Assembly (NCBI RefSeq): GCF_004297265.1
Contig: NZ_SCUT01000003.1
Location: 124,001-188,000 of the forward strand
DNA: 64,000 nt
Direction of reading: 5' to 3'
Source of the DNA: Reyranella sp.
Lineage (GTDB): Bacteria > Pseudomonadota > Alphaproteobacteria > Reyranellales > Reyranellaceae
Shown here: in pieces, positions 16,464-25,757 of the stretch
Numbering within the stretch: the stretch's first letter is position 1
How the letters are laid out: every line of letters begins with the position of its first letter
The notes under the pieces: model-generated
Seen by the model: the letters and a program-made list of their open reading frames with translations, nothing else
Told to the model about the DNA's origin: nothing
Database searches by the model: none
Translations under genes and position numbers: made by a program

Positions 16464-16769
16464 ATGAATTTCGAGGTCTTGCGTCTGGCTGGGTCGCTCG
16501 CGGTCGCGGGTGCGGTCATGCTCACCGCCTCCGCCGCGATGGCCGGCGACTGGAAGAAGGGCCGTGGTCACCACAAGCATCACCACTACTACTACGAGCC
16601 AGAGGTAATCGTCGTGAAGCCCGCACGGCCGGTCTACTATGCACCGCGTCCCGTCATGGTCTATCCTGCCCCGGTCTATGCCCCGCCGGTCGCCTACGCA
16701 CCGGTCTATGGTCCGGCCTATCCGCGCGGCGGAAATCTGAGCATCGGGGTCGACGTTCCCTTGCGGTGA
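16464..16769 (+). CDS. Small secreted His/Tyr/Pro-rich protein
   Basis: The 101-residue product has a signal peptide (LAGSLAVAGAVMLTASAAMA, cleavage before GDW). Next come a basic, His-rich patch (GRGHHKHHHYYYEPE), repeated PVYxPP/PVYAP units and a short conserved-looking end GGNLSIGVDVPLR. The protein is too low in complexity to name. The His cluster could bind metal, and the Tyr/Pro repeats resemble cell-envelope or surface proteins. AAAGGAGAG precedes the ATG. It stands alone between a divergent CoA-transferase gene and the leuA leader. Confidence 0.75.
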   Translation: MNFEVLRLAGSLAVAGAVMLTASAAMAGDWKKGRGHHKHHHYYYEPEVIVVKPARPVYYAPRPVMVYPAPVYAPPVAYAPVYGPAYPRGGNLSIGVDVPLR

Positions 16770-16802
16770 TCCGCTGAAGCCAGCTTCCTCTGAGAAGCCG
16801 GG

Positions 16803-16831
16803 TTGACGGGCGGGACCAAATCGACGATTGT
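16803..16831 (+). promoter_or_regulatory. Candidate promoter of the leu leader
   Basis: TTGACG at 16803-16808 and GATTGT at 16826-16831 are spaced by 17 bases. Transcription would then begin near 16838-16841, at or just before the ATG (16842) of the leucine-rich leader peptide, so the leader could be translated from a leaderless message. The -10 match is weak. Confidence 0.4.
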
Positions 16832-16841
16832 CGCGCCCAAC

Positions 16842-16877
16842 ATGCTGCGACTGATGACGCTACGACTTATTGGCTGA
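16842..16877 (+). CDS. leuL: Leucine-rich leader peptide of leuA
   Basis: A short frame encodes MLRLMTLRLIG, with four Leu in eleven residues read by CTG, CTG, CTA and CTT; CTA and CTT are rare in these GC-rich genes. Its stop codon forms the start of the hairpin at 16875-16918, and leuA begins 145 bases later. This is the arrangement of attenuator leader peptides for amino-acid biosynthesis. No Shine-Dalgarno precedes the ATG, in line with leaderless initiation. Confidence 0.65.
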   Translation: MLRLMTLRLIG

Positions 16878-16918
16878 TCCGCCGCCCGACCGGGAAACCG
16901 GAAGGGCCCTGCGGATCA
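16875..16918 (+). promoter_or_regulatory. Putative leuA attenuator hairpin
   Basis: TGATCCGC (16875-16882) pairs perfectly with GCGGATCA (16911-16918), and the loop can form further pairs (GCCC with GGGC, CCGG with CCGG). The leader peptide stop codon lies in the 5' arm, so ribosome position on the leader would decide whether the stem forms. A strong T-run is absent just after the stem, so control could involve Rho-dependent termination or RNA stability. The remaining gap to leuA shows no other feature. Confidence 0.55.
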
Positions 16919-16986
16919 CTTGTCGTTCGTCTCTGTTCACCCAACCAGTCGCCGCCTCCAATCCATCCATCGCAGTGTTCGTTTGA

Positions 16987-18726
<1,740 letters not shown>

Positions 18727-18759
18727 TCATACGCGACGGCATTGCGAACGATTAGCATC

Positions 18760-18785
18760 ACGGGCGGGGGGGGTTCCCCGCCCGT
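18760..18785 (+). terminator. Terminator after leuA
   Basis: ACGGGCGGGG and CCCCGCCCGT form a 10-bp stem around a 6-base loop, then TTTCCGTTT. It lies 34 bases past the leuA stop and isolates leuA from the small secreted-protein gene. Confidence 0.75.
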
Positions 18786-18803
18786 TTCCGTTTGGAGTGA
18801 GAG

Positions 18804-19046
18804 ATGAAGATCAGTTCGTCCGTGAAGATTTCCGCCGTCAGCCTCGCGATCGGCGCCGTCATCGGCGCCTGCGCCGCCGGCGCCAATCAGCCCAACATGC
18901 AGGCTGCCCTCGGCTCGCTGCAGGCTGCCCGCGCCGAGCTGATCCAGGCGCGTCCAAACAAGGGCGGTCATCGCGACCGAGCCATCAACCTGGTCAATGC
19001 CGCGATCAACGAGACCGAGGCCGGCATCGCCTACGCGGGCGACTAA
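18804..19046 (+). CDS. Small secreted protein, 80 aa
   Basis: The product has an N-terminal signal (KISAVSLAIGAVIGACAAGA). The sequence VIGAC could be a lipobox, giving a lipoprotein starting at Cys23; otherwise cleavage follows AAG. The mature part of about 55 residues is one long amphipathic helix (MQAALGSLQAARAELIQARP, then INLVNAAINETEAGIAYAGD). The family name is not recognised. GGAGTGAGAG precedes the ATG. It lies four bases ahead of the next small membrane-protein gene. Confidence 0.7.
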   Translation: MKISSSVKISAVSLAIGAVIGACAAGANQPNMQAALGSLQAARAELIQARPNKGGHRDRAINLVNAAINETEAGIAYAGD

Positions 19047-19050
19047 GCAC

Positions 19051-19326
19051 ATGCTGCCTCCTGAACCGACAGCTTCATTGCGGCGGCAGGAGGGCCCGAT
19101 CCGGCGCGGCGTCCGTCATGTCTGGAACGCCGCGCTCTCGCTCATGCTGGGTGCGATGATCGGCATCCTCGGCCACCAGTTCGCCGGCGACGCCGTGGCC
19201 CGCCTGTGGCCTGACCAGGCGATGCTCGCCGATCTCGTGCGGGCCCTGTTCTGGACACTCGGCATCGGCGCGACCGGCGTGTTGTTCTTTTCCTACTATC
19301 TCGACGACACGGCCGGATCGCCGTAG
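19051..19326 (+). CDS. Small membrane protein, 91 aa
   Basis: The product is not recognised. It has a short basic N terminus (RRQEGPIRRGVRH) and two hydrophobic helices (NAALSLMLGAMIGILG and LFWTLGIGATGVLFFSYYL), so it is predicted to span the inner membrane twice. It lies four bases after the small secreted-protein gene and nine before pmbA, all on the same strand, so it may be translated from their message. Confidence 0.6.
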   Translation: MLPPEPTASLRRQEGPIRRGVRHVWNAALSLMLGAMIGILGHQFAGDAVARLWPDQAMLADLVRALFWTLGIGATGVLFFSYYLDDTAGSP

Positions 19327-19335
19327 AACGACCGC

Positions 19336-20745
19336 ATGGCCAAATCGAAGAAAAAATCCTCCGGGAAGTCCGCGAAGAAGTCCAGGAAAGCGGCGAAGAA
19401 GAGCGCGGCCGGGGCTCCCGACGCGAACCTCCTGTCCGACCTGCTGAAGTGGGCGAAGGAATTCGGCGCCGATGCGGCCGACGCCCTCTACGTCAACGGC
19501 GAGTCGATCTCGGTGGCGCAGCGGCTGGGCAAGCGCGAGAAGCTCGAGAGCAGCGAGGGACGCGACCTCGGCCTGCGGGTCTTCGTGGGCAAGCGCCAGG
19601 CCTTCGTCTCCTCGACCGACTTCGCGCCCGCCTCGCTGCGGGAACTGGCCAGCCGCGCCGTCGACATGGCGCGCGCGGTGCCGGAGGACCCGACCTGCGG
19701 CCTCGCGCCCGAAGAGCTGCTGGCCCGCAAATGGCCCGACCTCGACCTCGACGACAAGACGCGCCCCTCGGCCAAGAAGCTGCTCGCCATGGCGGGCGAG
19801 GCCGAGGATGCTGCGCGCGCCGTCAAGGGCGTCACCAATTCCGAAGGCGCCGAGGCCGGCTGGGGCCGCACCTCGGTGATGCTGGCGGCCAGCAACGGCT
19901 TCTCCGGCGGCTACCGTCGCAGCGGCTTCTCGCTGTCCTGCTCGGTGCTCGGCGGCGAAGGCACGGGCATGGAGCGCGACTATGAATGGACCAGCGCCGT
20001 CCATCTCGAGGACCTGATGGCGCCCGCCAAGGTCGGCCGCAACGCCGGAAAGTTCGTGGTGCGTCGTCTCAATCCGCGCAAGGCGCAGAGCGCGCGGGTG
20101 CCGGTGATCTATGACCGCCGCGTCTCGGGCGGGCTGATCGGCCATCTCGCCGGCGCCATCAACGGCCGCGCAGTGGCGCGCGGCACCTCGTTCCTGAAGG
20201 ACAGGATGGGCGAGCGCGTCTTCGCCGAGGGCATCCGCATCCTCGACAACCCGCTGCGCAAGCGCGGCCTGGGCAGCCGGCCGTTCGACGCCGAGGGCTT
20301 GGCGACGTCGCGCCGCGCGGTGATCGACGATGGCGTGCTGACCACGTGGCTGCTCGACCTCGCGGCGGCGCGCCAGCTCAACCTCGCACCAACCGGCCAT
20401 GCCTCGCGCGGCGTTTCGGGCCCGCCCTCGCCCACCACCTCGAATTTCTATCTCGAGAAGGGCAAGCTGTCGGTGAAGGAGCTGATCGGCGACATCAAGA
20501 ACGGCCTCTACATCACCGACCTGATCGGCTTCGGCGTCAACGGCGTGACCGGCGACTACAGCCGCGGCGCCTCGGGCTTCTGGATCGAGAACGGCGAGCT
20601 GGCGTGGCCGGTGAGCGGCATCACCGTCGCCGGCAATCTGAAGGATATGTTCCTCAACATGACCGCCGCGAACGACCTCGAATTCAAGAGCTCGACCAAC
20701 GCCCCGACCGTGAGAATTGAAGGGCTGACCGTCGCCGGCTCGTGA
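19336..20745 (+). CDS. pmbA: TldE/PmbA family metalloprotease subunit
   Basis: The 469-residue product matches PmbA (TldE), which with TldD forms a Zn-dependent protease that degrades unfolded peptides and matures some peptide antibiotics. Recognisable blocks are ESSEGRDLGLRVFVGKRQAF, the mid-region NSEGAEAGWGRTSVMLAASN, and the C-terminal NGLYITDLIGFGVNGVTGDY with GASGFWIENGEL. An unusual feature is the first 30 residues, which are almost wholly Lys/Ser/Ala. No tldD is in this window. The gene is 13 bases from the downstream transglycosylase gene. Confidence 0.92.
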   Translation: MAKSKKKSSGKSAKKSRKAAKKSAAGAPDANLLSDLLKWAKEFGADAADALYVNGESISVAQRLGKREKLESSEGRDLGLRVFVGKRQAFVSSTDFAPASLRELASRAVDMARAVPEDPTCGLAPEELLARKWPDLDLDDKTRPSAKKLLAMAGEAEDAARAVKGVTNSEGAEAGWGRTSVMLAASNGFSGGYRRSGFSLSCSVLGGEGTGMERDYEWTSAVHLEDLMAPAKVGRNAGKFVVRRLNPRKAQSARVPVIYDRRVSGGLIGHLAGAINGRAVARGTSFLKDRMGERVFAEGIRILDNPLRKRGLGSRPFDAEGLATSRRAVIDDGVLTTWLLDLAAARQLNLAPTGHASRGVSGPPSPTTSNFYLEKGKLSVKELIGDIKNGLYITDLIGFGVNGVTGDYSRGASGFWIENGELAWPVSGITVAGNLKDMFLNMTAANDLEFKSSTNAPTVRIEGLTVAGS

Positions 20746-20758
20746 TAAACTGCCGGGC

Positions 20759-21979
20759 ATGTCCTTCATGCCCAATGCACGAATTATCGCCGCAACGACG
20801 GCTCTTCTCTGCGGCCCCGTCTTCCTCGGGGCTGCGCCCGCCGAAGCCCAGGATGGCGGCTTTCGCGACTGCCTGAACACCATCAAGGCCGATGCGCTGA
20901 AGCAGGGCGTGCCGGCGCAGGTCATCGATCGCGCCTTCCAGGGCCTGACACCCGACCAGAAGGTCGTCGATCTCGACAACCGCCAGCCCGAATTCTCGCT
21001 GACCTATGCCAAGTATGTCGGCGGCACCGTCTCGCTCGATCGCATCCAGAAGGGCCAGCAGAAGATGGCGCAGCATCGCGCCCTGCTCGACCAGCTGCAG
21101 GCCGAATACGGGGTCCCGCCGCAGTACCTCATGGCCTTCTGGGGCATCGAGACGAACTACGGGACCTACATGGGCGACTTCCGGGTCGTGCGCTCCGTCG
21201 CGACGCTCGCCTGCATGACCAAGCGCCGGGAATTCTTCAGCAACGAGACGGTGCAGGCACTGCGCATCCTCAACATGAATCACATGACCAGCGACCAGAT
21301 GCGCGGCTCGTGGGCCGGCGCCATGGGCAACATGCAGTTCATGCCGTCGACCTTCACCAAATGGGCGGTCGACCGTGACGGCAACGGCAGGATCGACATC
21401 TGGAACAGCCTGCCCGACGCCTTCGCCTCGGCGGCCAACTTCCTGCGCGGCATCGGCTTCAAGCCCGGCCTGCCGTCCAGCGAAGAGGTGATGCTGCCGG
21501 CGAACTTCCCGCTCGAACAGGCCGACACCACGGTCGAGAAGCCGGTGAAGGCCTGGGCCGCGATGGGCGTAAAGAAGATGAACGGTGGCGCCCTGCCCGC
21601 CGTCGACGACGCCGCCTCGATCCTGCTGCCCGCCGGCTTTCGCGGTCCGGCCTTCATCATCTATCCGAACTTCAAGGCTGTGATGAACTGGAACCGCTCG
21701 ACGCTCTACGCGCTGTCGGTCGGCATCCTGGCCCGCCAGATCGCGGGCGGCCCGCCGGTCCAGCAACCGGCACCGGCCGACGATGCGCCGATCTCGCGCG
21801 ACACCGTCATCGACATGCAAATGCGCCTGGCCCGCCTCGGCCTCTACAAGGACGAGGCCGACGGGCTGCTCGGTCCCAAGACCCGCTCCGCCCTGCGCCT
21901 GTTCCAGCAGCAGCAGGCCCTGCCGGCCGACGGCCACCCGACCCAGGAGTCGGTGCGCCGCCTGCAGGCTGTGCGTTAG
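20759..21979 (+). CDS. Lytic murein transglycosylase, MltB type, with PG-binding domain
   Basis: The 406-residue protein has a signal peptide ending about residue 30 (PAEA|QDGG) and no lipobox. The catalytic domain carries E131 in MAFWGIETNYGTYMG, then GAMGNMQFMPSTF, and the EF-hand-like calcium loop DRDGNGRIDIW known from MltB. A C-terminal peptidoglycan-binding domain spans about 345-405 (DMQMRLARLGLYKDEADGLL). It cleaves glycan strands in the periplasm to form 1,6-anhydromuramyl ends. Soluble forms of this kind are often called MltB-like or SltB. Confidence 0.92.
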   Translation: MSFMPNARIIAATTALLCGPVFLGAAPAEAQDGGFRDCLNTIKADALKQGVPAQVIDRAFQGLTPDQKVVDLDNRQPEFSLTYAKYVGGTVSLDRIQKGQQKMAQHRALLDQLQAEYGVPPQYLMAFWGIETNYGTYMGDFRVVRSVATLACMTKRREFFSNETVQALRILNMNHMTSDQMRGSWAGAMGNMQFMPSTFTKWAVDRDGNGRIDIWNSLPDAFASAANFLRGIGFKPGLPSSEEVMLPANFPLEQADTTVEKPVKAWAAMGVKKMNGGALPAVDDAASILLPAGFRGPAFIIYPNFKAVMNWNRSTLYALSVGILARQIAGGPPVQQPAPADDAPISRDTVIDMQMRLARLGLYKDEADGLLGPKTRSALRLFQQQQALPADGHPTQESVRRLQAVR

Positions 21980-22004
21980 CGGGGGAGATCGATCGAAGAG
22001 TCGA

Positions 22005-22703
22005 TCAGACCTCCAGCCATTCCTTGCGGATCGCGGTATTCGCCGTCAGTTCGGCGGGAGATCCGCTGAACACGATGCGTCCGTGGCCCATGACGTAGAG
22101 GCGATGGGAGATTTTGAGCGCGATGGTGAGCTTCTGCTCGACCAGGAGGATCGCCGTGCCGCGTCGGGCGATCTCGTCGAGCAGCCGGCCGACCTGCTCG
22201 ACCAGCCTGGGCGCCAGCCCCTCGGTCGGCTCGTCGATGATCACCAGGTCGGGATCGCCCATCAGCGTGCGACACATGGTGAGCATCTGCTGCTCGCCGC
22301 CCGACAGCACGCCGGCCGGATTGTCCCGCCGCTCGCCGAGATTGGGAAACAGCGCGAACACGTCGTCGAACTTCCAGCGCCCGAACACGCCAGCGCGCTT
22401 CAGCCCGAGTTCGAGGTTCTGCTTCACGGTCAGGCTGGGGAACACCTGCCGGTCCTCGGGGACATAGCCTATTCCGGCATGAGCGATCTGGTCGGGCCTC
22501 AAACCGGCGATCGATCGGCCCTTGAAGCGGATCTGCCCGACCGGCGGCACCAGCCCCATGATCGCCTTGCAGGCGGTCGAGCGGCCGACGCCGTTGCGGC
22601 CCAGCAGGCTCACGATCTCGCCCTCGTCGACCGCGAGATCGACGCCCTGCAGGATGTGGCTCTTGCCATACAGGGCATGCAGGTCACGGACCTCGAGCAT
22701 CAT
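22005..22703 (-). CDS. livF: Branched-chain amino acid ABC transporter ATPase LivF (Walker A variant)
   Basis: The 232-residue product is a LivF-type ATPase. The signature LSGGEQQ lies at 133-139 and Walker B LVIIDEPTEG at 153-162, and the family motif YVPEDRQVFPSLTV is present. Walker A reads GRNGVGRST at 35-43: the invariant Lys that contacts the ATP phosphates is Arg41 (CGC). Such a change usually weakens ATP hydrolysis, so this subunit may be slow, or the LivG partner may carry most turnover. It is the last gene of the liv operon, 10 bases after livG. Confidence 0.9.
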   Translation of the reverse strand: MMLEVRDLHALYGKSHILQGVDLAVDEGEIVSLLGRNGVGRSTACKAIMGLVPPVGQIRFKGRSIAGLRPDQIAHAGIGYVPEDRQVFPSLTVKQNLELGLKRAGVFGRWKFDDVFALFPNLGERRDNPAGVLSGGEQQMLTMCRTLMGDPDLVIIDEPTEGLAPRLVEQVGRLLDEIARRGTAILLVEQKLTIALKISHRLYVMGHGRIVFSGSPAELTANTAIRKEWLEV

Positions 22704-22713
22704 GCCGGCGCCC

Positions 22714-23466
22714 TCATGCCGCGATCGTTCCGAGATAGGCCTCTTGCACGGCGGCGTTGCCGCGGATGGCGGCCGGCGTGTCCGAGGCGATGACCTCGCC
22801 GTAGACCAGCACGCTGATGCGGTCGGCGAGGCCGAACACCACGCTCATGTCGTGCTCGACCATGAGCAGCGTCTTGCCCTCCGACACGCCGCGGATCAGC
22901 TCGACGGCGGCGTCGGTCTCGCTATGGCTCATGCCGGCGGTCGGCTCGTCGAGCAGGATGATGTCGGCGCCACCCGCGATGGTGATGCCGATCTCGAGCG
23001 CCCGCTGCTCGGCATAGGACAGAAGACCCGCCTGCACGTTGCGGCGGTCGCCGAGTTTCAGCCGGTCGAGCAGCCGGTCGACCTCGGCATTCAGCGCCTT
23101 CTGGCCGCCCAGCAAGTGCCAGAAGGAATAGCGATAGCCACGCGACCACAGGAGGCCGCAGCGGATGTTCTCGAACACCGTCATGCGCGGGAAGATCGAG
23201 GTGATCTGGAAACTCCGCGACAGGCCGAGCCGATTGATCTCCTGCGGCGGCAGGCCGGCGGTGGACTTGCCGTTGACGGTGATGGTGCCGGAACTGATCG
23301 GGAACCGTCCGGAGATCAGGTTGAAGAGCGTCGTCTTGCCCGCGCCGTTCGGGCCGATCACGGCATGGCGCTCCCCGCGGGGGATGGCGAGATTGACGCC
23401 CCGGATGATCTCGGTGGGGCCGAAACTCTTGCGGACGTCTCGCAACTCGATCGCAGGCGCGCTCAA
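22714..23466 (-). CDS. livG: Branched-chain amino acid ABC transporter ATPase LivG
   Basis: The 250-residue product is a LivG-type ATPase, the second motor of the transporter. It has Walker A GPNGAGKTT at 38-46, with intact Lys, the family Q-loop region SRSFQITSIFPRMTVFENI, signature LLSYAEQRALEIG and Walker B IILLDEPTAGM. The start is TTG at 23466, overlapping the livM stop as TTGA and giving the usual N terminus SAPAIELRDVRKSFG; no ATG is nearby. The frame stays open upstream but is only a shadow of livM there. Confidence 0.9.
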   Translation of the reverse strand: MSAPAIELRDVRKSFGPTEIIRGVNLAIPRGERHAVIGPNGAGKTTLFNLISGRFPISSGTITVNGKSTAGLPPQEINRLGLSRSFQITSIFPRMTVFENIRCGLLWSRGYRYSFWHLLGGQKALNAEVDRLLDRLKLGDRRNVQAGLLSYAEQRALEIGITIAGGADIILLDEPTAGMSHSETDAAVELIRGVSEGKTLLMVEHDMSVVFGLADRISVLVYGEVIASDTPAAIRGNAAVQEAYLGTIAA

Positions 23467-24740
23467 GAGGCACCCGCCTGCCGCTTGGCGTCTTCCATCA
23501 AGGCGTCCCATCGCAGGCGGAACGCGCGCGCCTCGCGGCGCAGCCATAGCGCGCCCAACCCCAGGGCCACGAGCGCGATCCCCCAGGGTAGCGGCGATGT
23601 GGTGTCGATTGTCCGGCCGGCGATCGCGAAGTGCTTGCCCTGTGCGGCGCCAATGGTGGTGAAGGACGTGAGTTCGACCAGCAGCACGAAGCCCAGCAGG
23701 ACCATCAGGGCCGGCGGCAGGGCCCGCAGATAGGGCAGCAACAGCTCGCGCAGCCTGCCCGCCCGCCAGATCGGCGCGTGCAGGCCGATCAGACCGACGA
23801 GCCCGATCGGCGCATACATCACCATGACGATGAACAGCACACCGACATAGAGCAGCCAGGCGTTGCTGAGCAGGCTGACGCCGCTCTGCAGCAACACCAC
23901 CACGATGGTGCCGAGAATGGGTCCGAAGAACGCCCCGGTGCCGCCGATATAGACGGCCAGCAGGGCATTGGCCGACTTGGCCGCCGAGACGGTGTCGAAG
24001 GTGACGATCTCGTAGATCAGCACGTAGAGGCCGCCGCCGATGCCGGCGAAGAAACCCGCCAGGGTGAACTGTATCCACCGGATCCGCCGCGGGTCGTAGC
24101 CGACGAACTGTGCACGCTCGAAATTGTCGCGCGCGGCGTTTGCCATCCGGCCGAGGGGCGTCTGGGTCTGCAGCCGCATCAGGGCGGCGGCGATGAAGGC
24201 CCAGGCGAGGACGAGGCAGTAGACCTGCCAGGGCGACGTATATCGGACGCCGAGCAGGCTGGTATCCATGACGCGGTCGATGGTGATGCCGCCTTCGCCG
24301 CCGAAGAACCCCATGAACATCAGCGCCGCCGCGGAGACGAGTTCGCCCAGGCCCATGGTGATCATGGCAAAAGCGGTGGCCCGCTGCTTGGTCGCCAGCC
24401 AGCCCAGGACGAAGCCGAAGAACAGGCCGCCCAGCCCGCCGGCCAGCGGCACCAGCTCGGTCGGCAGCCAGATCGTGCCCGCCTTGACCAGGTTGACGAC
24501 ATGGGCGGCACAGTAGGCGCCCAGCCCGAACAGCACGGCATGGCCGAACGAGAGCAGCCCGGCCTGGCCCATCAGCATGTTGAAGGACAGCGCGAAGATC
24601 GCCATGACGCCGATCTCGCTCATCAACGTCAGCGCGAATCCGGAATGGCGGCCCTTCGCCCAGTCGTAGAACAGGAATGGAAACGCCAGCAGGACGACGA
24701 GCGCCAGCAGCCACAGCCAGTTGCGACGCAGCAGGCTCAT
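23463..24740 (-). CDS. livM: Branched-chain amino acid ABC permease LivM
   Basis: The 425-residue polytopic protein is LivM-like. It has about eight to ten helices and the family block FNMLMGQAGLLSFGHAVLFG near residues 53-72, plus GRMANAARDNFERAQFVGYD, the cytoplasmic coupling segment. It is about 100 residues longer than a minimal LivM, with an added C-terminal region of two helices (PALMVLLGFVLLVELTSF and LPWGIALVALGLGALWL) and a basic tail. Its ATG overlaps the livH stop (ATGA), and its stop overlaps livG, so translation is coupled. Confidence 0.92.
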   Translation of the reverse strand: MSLLRRNWLWLLALVVLLAFPFLFYDWAKGRHSGFALTLMSEIGVMAIFALSFNMLMGQAGLLSFGHAVLFGLGAYCAAHVVNLVKAGTIWLPTELVPLAGGLGGLFFGFVLGWLATKQRATAFAMITMGLGELVSAAALMFMGFFGGEGGITIDRVMDTSLLGVRYTSPWQVYCLVLAWAFIAAALMRLQTQTPLGRMANAARDNFERAQFVGYDPRRIRWIQFTLAGFFAGIGGGLYVLIYEIVTFDTVSAAKSANALLAVYIGGTGAFFGPILGTIVVVLLQSGVSLLSNAWLLYVGVLFIVMVMYAPIGLVGLIGLHAPIWRAGRLRELLLPYLRALPPALMVLLGFVLLVELTSFTTIGAAQGKHFAIAGRTIDTTSPLPWGIALVALGLGALWLRREARAFRLRWDALMEDAKRQAGAS

Positions 24741-25684
24741 GTGTCACGCGTTCCCATCAGGCCGCGCGGACGGAACACCAGGATCAGCACCATCATCAGG
24801 AAGGGCAACAGCGCGCCGATTCGCGGCAAGGTCACGGTGAGGATCTCCGCGAAGGGCGTGCTGGCGGTGACGGTGATGCCGAACTTCGCCAGCAGATCGG
24901 CCAGCGATACGTCGAAGACGACGGCAAAGGTCTGGATGAGACCCATGAGGATCGAGGCGATGAAGCAGCCCGTGAGCGAGCCGAGGCCGCCGAACACCAC
25001 GACGACGAACACGATCGGCCCCATGGTGAAGGCCATGGCAGGCTCGGTGACCTGGTAGTTCCCGCCGATCACGCCGGCGAGCCCCGCCAGCGCGGTGCCG
25101 GCGGCGAAGACGAGGGTGAAGATGCGCGGCACGTTGTGGCCCAGCGCGGAGGCCATGTCGGGATGCGTGAGCGCCGCCTGGATGACGAGCCCGACGCGGG
25201 TGCGCGTCAGCCCGAGCCAGATCGCCCCGAACATCAGTGCCGAGATCAGCAGCATGAAGGCGCGGTACGCCGGAAACTGCGTGCCGTAGATGCGGAACAG
25301 CGGGAAATCCAGCAGCTCCGGCACCCGATAGGGAACCGGCAGAAGCCCCCAGGTCATCTGCACGGCCTTCTCGATGATGAGCGCGACGCCGAACGTGAAC
25401 AGCAGTTCGGCGATGTGGCCGTGGCGATGCACCCGCCGCAGGCCCCACATCTCGATGGCCGCGCCGACCAGCCCGCACAACACCGGCGCCACGATGAGGG
25501 CGGGCCAGAAGCCGACATAGAGGCTGATCGTGTAGGCGAAATACGCCCCCAGCATATAGGCGCTGGCATGGGCGAAGTTCAGCACACCCATCATGCTGAG
25601 GATGAGCGTGAGACCGCTCGCCAGCATGAACAGCAGCATGCCGTAGACGAGTCCGTTCAGGAGCGAGACGACGAAGACTTCCAT
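24737..25684 (-). CDS. livH: Branched-chain amino acid ABC permease LivH
   Basis: The 315-residue polytopic protein is LivH-like. The typical opening LLNGLVYGMLLFMLASGLTL is followed by GVLNFAHASAYMLGAYFAY and, at the C terminus, VFRPRGLMG. It forms the membrane channel together with LivM. The start at 25684 (ATG) puts the first helix at the N terminus; ten further in-frame codons upstream run into the hairpin region. The hairpin at 25708-25734 separates it from the receptor gene. Confidence 0.92.
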   Translation of the reverse strand: MEVFVVSLLNGLVYGMLLFMLASGLTLILSMMGVLNFAHASAYMLGAYFAYTISLYVGFWPALIVAPVLCGLVGAAIEMWGLRRVHRHGHIAELLFTFGVALIIEKAVQMTWGLLPVPYRVPELLDFPLFRIYGTQFPAYRAFMLLISALMFGAIWLGLTRTRVGLVIQAALTHPDMASALGHNVPRIFTLVFAAGTALAGLAGVIGGNYQVTEPAMAFTMGPIVFVVVVFGGLGSLTGCFIASILMGLIQTFAVVFDVSLADLLAKFGITVTASTPFAEILTVTLPRIGALLPFLMMVLILVFRPRGLMGTRDT

Positions 25685-25707
25685 GGCACCGGATCGCCGT
25701 GGGAGGG

Positions 25708-25734
25708 CGCCCACTCCCGGATCGGGAGTGGGCG
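25708..25734 (-). terminator. Intercistronic hairpin between livK-type gene and livH
   Basis: CGCCCACTCCC (25708-25718) pairs perfectly with GGGAGTGGGCG (25724-25734), an 11-bp stem with a 5-base loop. On the operon strand no T-run follows. Such stems between a receptor gene and its permease genes often stabilise the upstream message or allow partial termination, so that more receptor than permease is made. Confidence 0.6.
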
Positions 25735-25757
25735 TTTGATGATCGGCCGGGCGGAGA

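Noticed and set aside
19075-20979. A minus-strand open frame of 634 codons
   Set aside because: It runs antisense to pmbA and has the composition of a shadow frame, with no recognisable domain.
23467-24747. An upstream extension of livG giving a 677-residue protein
   Set aside because: It overlaps livM, whose membrane helices are unmistakable. LivG begins at the TTG overlapping the livM stop.
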